From Panopea generosa (Eukaryota > Mollusca > Bivalvia > Adapedonta > Hiatellidae), in assembly GCA_029582155.1 (NCBI GenBank), contig CM055902.1, forward strand, positions 17,087,011-17,151,010: DNA of 64,000 nt, written 5' to 3'. Position 1 is the first letter of the stretch. Every line of letters starts with the position of its first letter. The translations under genes were made by a program, and so were the position numbers. The notes below the pieces were generated by a model. The model saw only the letters and a program-made list of their open reading frames with translations, was not told the DNA's origin and made no database searches. Of this stretch, positions 37,901 to 46,900 are shown one piece after another.

Positions 37901-40900
37901 ACCCCGAAAAGGTATTGTCTTATTATTCATAAAATGTCATTCAGATAAAGCGTAGAGGACAGTTATACATTGTACACTCTTGTAATATTTTAACACAGCA
38001 AGATGCTGTCTGAAGATTATTTTCTTAACACCTCTGTCGTCCCTGGTTCAGGTCTGTTATTTCCGGTTTTGTTGGTGGATAAAGATTAAGAATGAATCTG
38101 TGGTAGCATTGTCCTACAGAATGGCACTGGGAAATTTGAGTGGTGAAAATATTTAATTTGAAAATAAGAGGGTTGAAAATCAGAAATTAACTAGCATGCA
38201 ACTTATTTCGTACTTCTTTGAATTTATTACGAACCTGATGAAGGCTGTATAGACGAAATGCATCGTTCAGAATAAAAACTTTTTCAATGAGTTTGCCTTC
38301 TTGTTTTTAATTTTTAATTGATGCTCCTTTGTTAAAATTTTACAAAGTTGAACCATGTTAAATACACACTGATCTAAATGTACTTGTAAGTATCATTTAT
38401 ACAGAATATAAAAAAATTTTAAAAGGCATCCTAACCTTCATTGATTCTGGGCTGCATTTGTTAACATGTTCAAATCCAATTTTCTTGACACTCGCTCAAC
38501 TTCATGTTGGCTCACTTAACATGGTAAAGTTAGGGTAGCGGGCTTCTGTTTCATTAACATTTAACTTAAATACTTAAAAACCTGACTTAATTTTGACTGG
38601 TTATGTATCTACTATATAATCAATATCAGTGAAACTATGTACAGTTTTACTGGAACCAGGCTAAAAGCATGATCACTTGAGTATATACTGGTGAAGCAGG
38701 AACCAGGCAACAAATGTTTTTCTGTTTAAAGATACTGAACCTAGCCCTGGTGCTATGTTTTGTAAAATAATTGTTTTATTGTTGATTGTTCTACTGAAGT
38801 GTGAGAGAGTCTGATGTATCAAGTCCAGCATTGAAGAGAAACAAGTTGAGGATCTCCACACCAATGATTCAAAAGTCACCCAAGCATGACATTTCTAGCA
38901 GCAGATCTCCACATCAGCAGGACAGTGGTCTAGGAGTTAGCTCAGATACAGGTGGGTAAATATTGCGTAGAGTTATAATTAGTTATAATGATTACGAAAC
39001 AAGCAATGAAAATTTATAGAAATAGTAGATACATTTTCCAACAAGTTAAGCCAGGCCAGGATTGCTCAGTTTGTCATTCATTCCGAGGTTGTGAGTTTGA
39101 ATCCCAGACTAGCCAGTCTGTGGTCATGAACTGTTCTTTAGGGGGCCAGTGGTTAGCAGAGATAATGTGAGTCTAGAATGGATAAACCTCTTAACAATTC
39201 CTTGGAACTATGATAAGGAGCGCTAAGAGTCATTGAATAACTAAATACTGTTAAAAAATGAATAAATATCTATACAAATAAACAAGTTAATACAAGCCAT
39301 ATCAACACAAGTTTTGAAATGTTGTTAAAACTACATACATGAAAAGATCTCTAATATTTACACCAGAAGCAAGCTCAAATAAGTTTCTGACTCTCCATCA
39401 TTATATTTGTCTTCTACAGTCAGGTTATTCCGTGGTATTTCTTTGCAATTTATGCACTTTGAGCGTCATGGAAACAAAAATGGCAACTCTGAAATCTGTT
39501 ATCCTATCATTTTTTTTGTAGTTTGTAATACAATTAATATGTAATTTTTGTTACAAAATATTGATTGCTTTAATTTTATTAACCAATTTATTTATTTAAT
39601 ATACACAGCAGTCTCGATATAGCATGGTCTGATATAATGCGGCTTTTGTTTGACTCTCAAATTTAAAATTGATATTTTCAACCAGATGCATGATGAAATC
39701 GCTTAAATAACAATTGATTGAAAAATCTTAACTAAGATGCAATGTTTTTGCGAGCTTGTTACATTTTTTCAAGCTGTGACCACGTCTTTATTTGTACGTC
39801 AATTACACCTAATTAATACAGATTGCCATATTGCTGATAACTTCTTATTGTTTTACACAACATTGCTTTTGATTGATTTTCGCTGACAAAAAATGGTCTG
39901 TGTTGTTTATCACACATTAATCGTCATGTTTTTTTTTTTGCAAAAGCCAATTATTTACTTCAACCAAATATAGTATGGCCAATGGGGACTATGTATAGAA
40001 AATGTGTAAAGATTGCCGACGCAGAATTTTTTAATTTTTTTTATAACAATGGTATTTTTGTACAAATTATATAAAGGCTCCTGGGAATGCATTAATCAAA
40101 CCATTTGGCTAATACAGAAGAAACTTTATAGGGACTAGAAATTAAACATATAACTGTTATGAAAGTCACTAAACTGTCATTGAAAACGATATTACCTTTC
40201 AGGCTTGTAAAAATGTAATCTATGCCTGGATGTGTACTTCAGAAGAATGCAAGAGACAGATTTAAATGAGCTTTTGTTCATTTAATTGTTTAAACACACT
40301 CCTATAATGAACTTGAAAATTACTGTATTGGTGGTAAATACTATCTAATTCTATTTTATCTGTTAGATTTAGTGAAAAATGAGAGGTTGGATGTGCCAAA
40401 ACCTGACCCAGATGTATCGTCAGATTACTCCGATGATTTTGACGAGTCGTCACACTCGGAGGAGGAAGAAGGTGGGTTAAAAGAATTAAAATGAGTTTTC
40501 ATATGCTTGTTTCAAAAGCAGACCCGCGGTATATGGCTTATCAACTTGGATGTGAACTAGATGTGAATAAAGGTACTCCGACTTATTTTAAGCTTTATGT
40601 GAGAAGTTTGTCAGCTACTTTCAGAAGGACAGTAGTTCTACTCAGATTTATTCTAAGGTCTTCCTCCACCATTAAAGCTGAATATGCCATATATAACCTG
40701 AAATGAGTTGAAAATGTTGTTAAACCCCATTCATTTTTTTTAAACAGTGATTGGATCATTAAAAAATGCAATTAAGCTACCAGTTGTAATAACTGTTTGA
40801 AATTTCATCCAAGGCACCATTCCTGTTTAAAAAAATATTCATACGGCTTCCAGAAAAAGTATTTGGATGGGCATTATGTCAGTAAACTTGCAAATCTTTG

Positions 40901-43900
40901 TCAAAGTCAATTGTTAAAAGTCTAATGTATAATTTTCTTTATCTTATGTACTTAAACCAGGACTTGAAATTTGTTATCAAATCTACTTGTCCTCCCTTCC
41001 CAAATATATTTCTAAAATGCTTCAGTTCAAATGAATATTAAGGTTAGTTTCTTAATTCTTACTTGCCCTGGACAAATTCTTACTTGCCCTGGACAAATGC
41101 TTACTTGCCCTGGACAAATGCTTTCTTGTCATGATGAGTGGACTAGAACTATTTCCCATCCCTGTTAAACTTTTACTGACTGAATGTTTGTTTAATGACA
41201 CATTGCAGATGACATTAAGGAAGAGATAGAGGGTGGGGAGGAAGACATCGAGTCAGATATAGAAGATGTCAGTGTACAGGAGAGTTCAGATGTCCCCGAT
41301 ACTGTCGACTACGCTGATGACTTTGAGGAGTATGACTCTGGTGAGGTAAGGAGGCATGCAGAAGGTTGTGGGTTCGATCCTCAGCCATGTCAAATGAAAG
41401 AATGGTACTAGGCGCTTACTTGCTTGGTGCTCAGCATTTAGAGGATCATTCTTAGTCTGGTTGTCTCAATGACTGGATGTCATACCCCGTGTGTGACGGA
41501 ATACTCGAGTGTGGAAATCTCAGAATATGTGTACTGTCTCAAGCCGGGGATTTTTTAGCCTATTAAACAACGGCAGAAATTAGGTGGCTTCCCAATTAAA
41601 AAACCTTTTTTTTTTTCCCAATTGAGGCCAAAAAAAACCCCAAAATGTTAATCCAAATTTCCCCTCCATCACACTATTTCCCAATCTTGAAGGCTTGGGC
41701 CTCTTTCCAATAAAAGTCTCTGCTATTATATTATAGTGTCTTCTGATGAGCTGTAAGCTCAACAGTGAATGCCATTGAAATAATCGAATAAAAGATGAAT
41801 ATAAATGGAAATAGGTTATTTTATTGTTAAACATGTTTGTTGTTGTTTTTACATTGACGGCAAAAATCTACAGATTTTTTTTTATCAAATCTACTGTTAT
41901 TTATCATATCTGCTGATCTGAAATCCTAGATTCTGCAAATCCATCACATGTATGATTTAGTAATGTAAATTTCATTGATTTCTTCATTTATTTGTAAAGA
42001 GTTTCACTAAATTTTAAACCTAATTTATTTAATTTATTATTGTATGCACAACATTAATCAATCTTTGCGTGCACAAAAGTGTCAACATTTCTTGTTTGTA
42101 AATTAAACTATTTAAATTCTTTGTATACGCCATCTCGGCATGATTGTCATCTTCGTGTTTCTATAGGACCTAGATCGGATGGTATCGCAGGCTCGTGAAG
42201 CTCAGGATATCGAGGCTGTGGATGATTGGTTCGCAGACAGCATGTCCGAGATGCACTTCAGACAAACCATGATACTGCAGGAGTAAGTAATAAACAGGAG
42301 GATAAATGATATTGCGGGAGTCAGTAATAAAGGGGAGGGTGAATGATATTGCGGGAGTCGGTAATAAAGCGGAGGGTAAATGATAATGCAGGAGTAAGTA
42401 ATAAAGGGGAGGGTGAATGATATTGCGGGAGTAAGTTATAAACAGAAGGGTGAATGATATTGCGGGAGTAGTTATAAACAGGAGGGTGAATGGTATTGCG
42501 GGAGTAAGTAATAAAGGAGAGGGTGAATGATATTAGGGGAGTAAGTAATAAACAGAAGGGTGAATGATATTGCGGGAGTAAGTTATAAACAGGAGGGTGA
42601 ATGATATTGCGGGAGTAAGTAATAAACTGGAGGGTAAATGATATTGCAGGAGTAAGTATTAAAGGGGAGGGTGAATGATATTGCAGGTGTAACTAATAAA
42701 CAGGAGGGTAAATGATATTGCAGGAGTGAGTAATAAAGGGGAGGGTAAATGATACTGCAGGAGTAAGTAATAAAGGGGAGGGTGAATGATACTGCAGGAG
42801 TAAGTAATAAACAGAAGGGTGAATGATATTGCGGGAGTAAGTTATAAACAGGAGGGTGAATGATATTGCGGGAGTAAGTAATAAAGGGGAGGGTGAATGA
42901 TATTGCGGGAGTAAGTAATAAACAGGAGGGTGAATGATATTGCGGGAGTAAGTTATAAACAGAAGGGTAAATGATATTGCGGGAGTAAGGAATAAAGGGG
43001 AGGGTGAATGATATTGCGGAAGTAAGTAATAAAGGGGAGGGTGAATGATACTGCAGGAGTAAGTAATAAAGGGGAGGGTGAATGATATTGCGGGAGTAAG
43101 TTATAAACAGGAGGGTGAATGATATTGCGGGAATAAGTAATAAAGGGGAGGGTGAATGATATTGCGGGAGTAAGTAATAAACAGGAGGGTGAATGATATT
43201 GCAGGAGTAAGTAATAAAGGAGAGGGTGAATGATATTGCAGGAGTAAGTAATAATCAGGAAGGTGAATGATATTGCGAGAGTAAGTTATAAACAGGAGGG
43301 TAAATGATATTGCAGGAGTAAGTAATAAAGGGGAGGGTGAATGATGTTGCGGGAGTAAGTAATAAAGGGGAGGGTGAATGATATTGCAGGAGTAAGTAAT
43401 AAAGGGAAGGGTTAATGATATTGCAGGGTTAATGATATTGCAGGAGTAAGTAATAAAGGGGAGGGTTAATGATATTGCGGGAGTAAGTTATAAAGGGGAG
43501 GGTGAATGATATTGCGGGAGTAAGTAATAAAGGGGAGGGTTAATGATATTGCAGGTGTAAGTAATAAAGGGAGGGTGAATGATATTGCAGGAGTAAGTAA
43601 TAAAGGGAAAGGTGAATGATATTGCAGGAGTAAGTAATAAAGGGGATGGTGAGTGATATTGCAGGAGTAAGTTATAAAGGGGAGGGTGAATGATATTGCG
43701 GGAGTAAGTAATAAAGGGGAAGGGGAATGATATTGCGGGAGTAAGTAATAAACAGGAGGGTGAATGATATTGCTGGAGTAAGTTATAAACAGGAGGGTGA
43801 ATGATATTGCGGGAGTAAGTAATAAAGGAGAGGGTGAATGATATCAGGGGAGTAAGTTATAAACAGGAAAGTGAATGATATTGCGAGAGTAAGTAATAAA

Positions 43901-46900
43901 CAGGAGGGTGAATGATGTTGCTGGAGTAAGTAATAAAGGGGAGGGTGAATGATATTGCAGAAGTAAGTAATAAAGGGGAGGGTGAATGATATTGCAGGGT
44001 TAATGATATTGCAGGAGTAAGTAATTAAGGGAAGGGTTAATGATATTGCAGGGTTAATGATATTGCAGGAGTAAGTAATAAAGGGGAGGGTTAATGATAT
44101 TGCAGAATTAAGTTATAAAGGGGAGGGTGAATGATATTGCAGGAGTAAGTAATAAAGGGGAGGGTGAATGATATTACAGGAGTAAGTAATAAAGGGAAGG
44201 GTTAATGATATTGCAGGGTATATGGTATTGCAGGGGTAAGTAATAAAGGAGAGGGTGAATGATATTAGGGGAGTAAGTAATAAACAGGAAAGTGAATGAT
44301 ATTGCGAGAGTAAATAATAAACAGGAGGGTGAATGATGTTGCTGGAGTAAGTAATAAAGGGGAGGGTGAATGATATTGCAGAAGTAAGTAATAAAGGGGA
44401 GGGTGAATGATATTGCAGGGTTAATGATATTGCAGGAGTAAGTAATTAAGGGAAGGGTTAATGATATTGCAGGGTTAATGATATTGCAGGAGTAAGTAAT
44501 AAAGGGGAGGGTTAATGATATTGCAGGAGTAAGTTATAAAGGGGAGGGTGAATGATATTGCAGGAGTAAGTAATAAAGGGGAGGGTAAATGATATTGCAG
44601 GAGTAAGTAATAAAGGGAAGGGTTAATGATATTGCAGGGTTAATGATATTGCAGGGGTAAGTAATAAAGGGGAGGGTGAATGATATTGCAGGAGTAAGTA
44701 ATAAAGGGGAGGGTTAATGATATTGCATGAGTAAGTTATAAAGGGGAGGGTGAATGGTATTGCGGGAGTAAGTAATAAAGGGGAGGGTGAATGATATTGC
44801 AGGAGTAAGTAATAAAGGGGAGGGTAAATGATATTGCAGGAGTAAGTTATAAAGGGGAGGGTGAATAATATTGCAGGAGTAAGTTATAAAGGGGAGGGTG
44901 AATGATATTGCAGAAGTAAGTTATAAAGGGGAGGGTGAATGATATTGCAGGAGTAAGTTATAAAGGGGAGGTTGAATGATATTGCAGGAGTAAGTTATAA
45001 AGGGGAGGGTGAATGATATTGCAGGAGTAAGTAATAAAGGTGAGGGTGAATACACAATTTTCATCACATTACATCACTACCTGGTTATACATGTTTTATT
45101 GGCGGAGAAAGTCGCCAGAGATGTCGAGTAGAACTACCATCCTTCCCCAAGTAAACCACCTCAGCAATGAGAGGTAAGCAATCTTGAAATAGCACCTTCT
45201 TCCACTCGATCAAGGAGAACCTGAATAAATATAAGTTTAAGAGGGGAACTAGAAGTCATTAGAAGTCTTAGGCATTAAATTGAAAAGTTTCTTAATTCAA
45301 CACATACTTACTGAATCCAAGATAATCAACTGCAACTTTGAGATCATATTTAAAATCATACACAAATTAAAAAGATTAAGACATGCACAATTTCTGCTTT
45401 TATCTGTACTTGATAAAAGTAATGAACTAATTTCAGCAAATGTTTAGCAATGTCTAGTGTCATAAACATATTTATGGGCTTGTAACGGACAACAGGATTA
45501 ATGTAATTTTTGCTCACAGGGACGAAGTCCAAAGAGAACTATTGCCATGACCCCGACATCGGCGTTGTCGTTGGCGTCCTCTGTAGACACCCAGGATAAA
45601 CTTTTGCGTTTAAGTTTTAGATATCTATGCAACCGCTCATTGGATGTGAATGAAACTTTGCATGTGTGTTCACCATCATCAATGGAACAAACACAGACAA
45701 GAACCATAACTCTGGATTGCATTTTGGCACAGTTATGGCCCTTTTTGGACTTAGACACCCAGGGGCGAGCTTTGTTGTCTTCTGACAACTCTTGTTATAT
45801 CCTCAGATACAAAGTTTATTGGGGTTAGAAAGGAGTCGCGTTTGGCGGTCCTTCTGTTGACAATTTTTGTGATCGCTATTTCTCACCAACCTTTGGCTGC
45901 AATTCAATGAAACCTCACAAGGGTGACTGGTACCAAGCCTAGCTGTGTATATTGTTGGCATGTTGTGCACAAATACTATTTCAATGAGTTATGACATTTT
46001 GAATTTTCAGATTTTTTTTTTGTGGTCGCTATTTCTCGGCTACCATTGGCTGGAATTCAATGATGCTTCACAAAAGTGATTGGTGACTAATTGGTTCAGG
46101 GTGCCATCTTGGGGTATTCATCACCTTCAGTGATTTTTCTAGTTCCCATAAATTATCTAGTGATGATGTAAATTTGCTTGTGTAGATATTAATAGTTCGT
46201 TTAGAGCATAGCTAGTCATATAGCAACATTTAATTCTTGTGTTCATTTTAAACATTAAAAATTTACTTTAAGCAATGCATATATTTACTACAGGCAGTGC
46301 AAGCAGGCATTGGGAGGACGTGAGTTGAAGGAGGTGGGACAACTTGTCAGTGATGGTACCCTTACTGAAGATGACCTCAGGTTGGTTGAGCTCACATTCT
46401 TACTGTTTTTAAATGAGTATACATTTGTAAATTCAATTTTCACTTGTTAAACATGCTATTATTTATCAAAGTATTGTTACCAGACGAAAACAACCAAAAC
46501 AATTATTAAAATGCCTGGTATTTTTTGAAATATCAGAGTGGTGCCCAAACTTTTATTAAAAATATTAAATCATTAACAGTCTGCCAGTCTACCACGTTTA
46601 TTCTGGTACCTCAGTTCCTGCTCCGACAGTCCTGTGCAGTTCTGGTACCACAGTTTCGTAGTTGATGTCCACAGTTATGTACAGTTCTGTAACACTTCTG
46701 ATGAGATAGTCCTGCTATAATAAAGTTTAAATACCACAGTTCATACAAGAAAAGTAGTTTTCTATATTAGGTTACATTTACAGCTGCCAGAATATTGGTG
46801 ACATTTTCAGATATATGTAACAGATGTTGTTTTACAGATATGTGTATATGATTTGTTTTCGGGGATTTTTTTTATAATTATCCAAACAACTTCGTTTTCA

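Noticed and set aside
36234..45050. CRISPR arrays
   Set aside because: The repeats are contiguous with no unique spacers, and the context is a eukaryotic multi-exon gene.
45498..45828. Overlapping sense and antisense ORFs in intron 14
   Set aside because: No motif, located within a decayed dispersed repeat, and sense and antisense are equally open.
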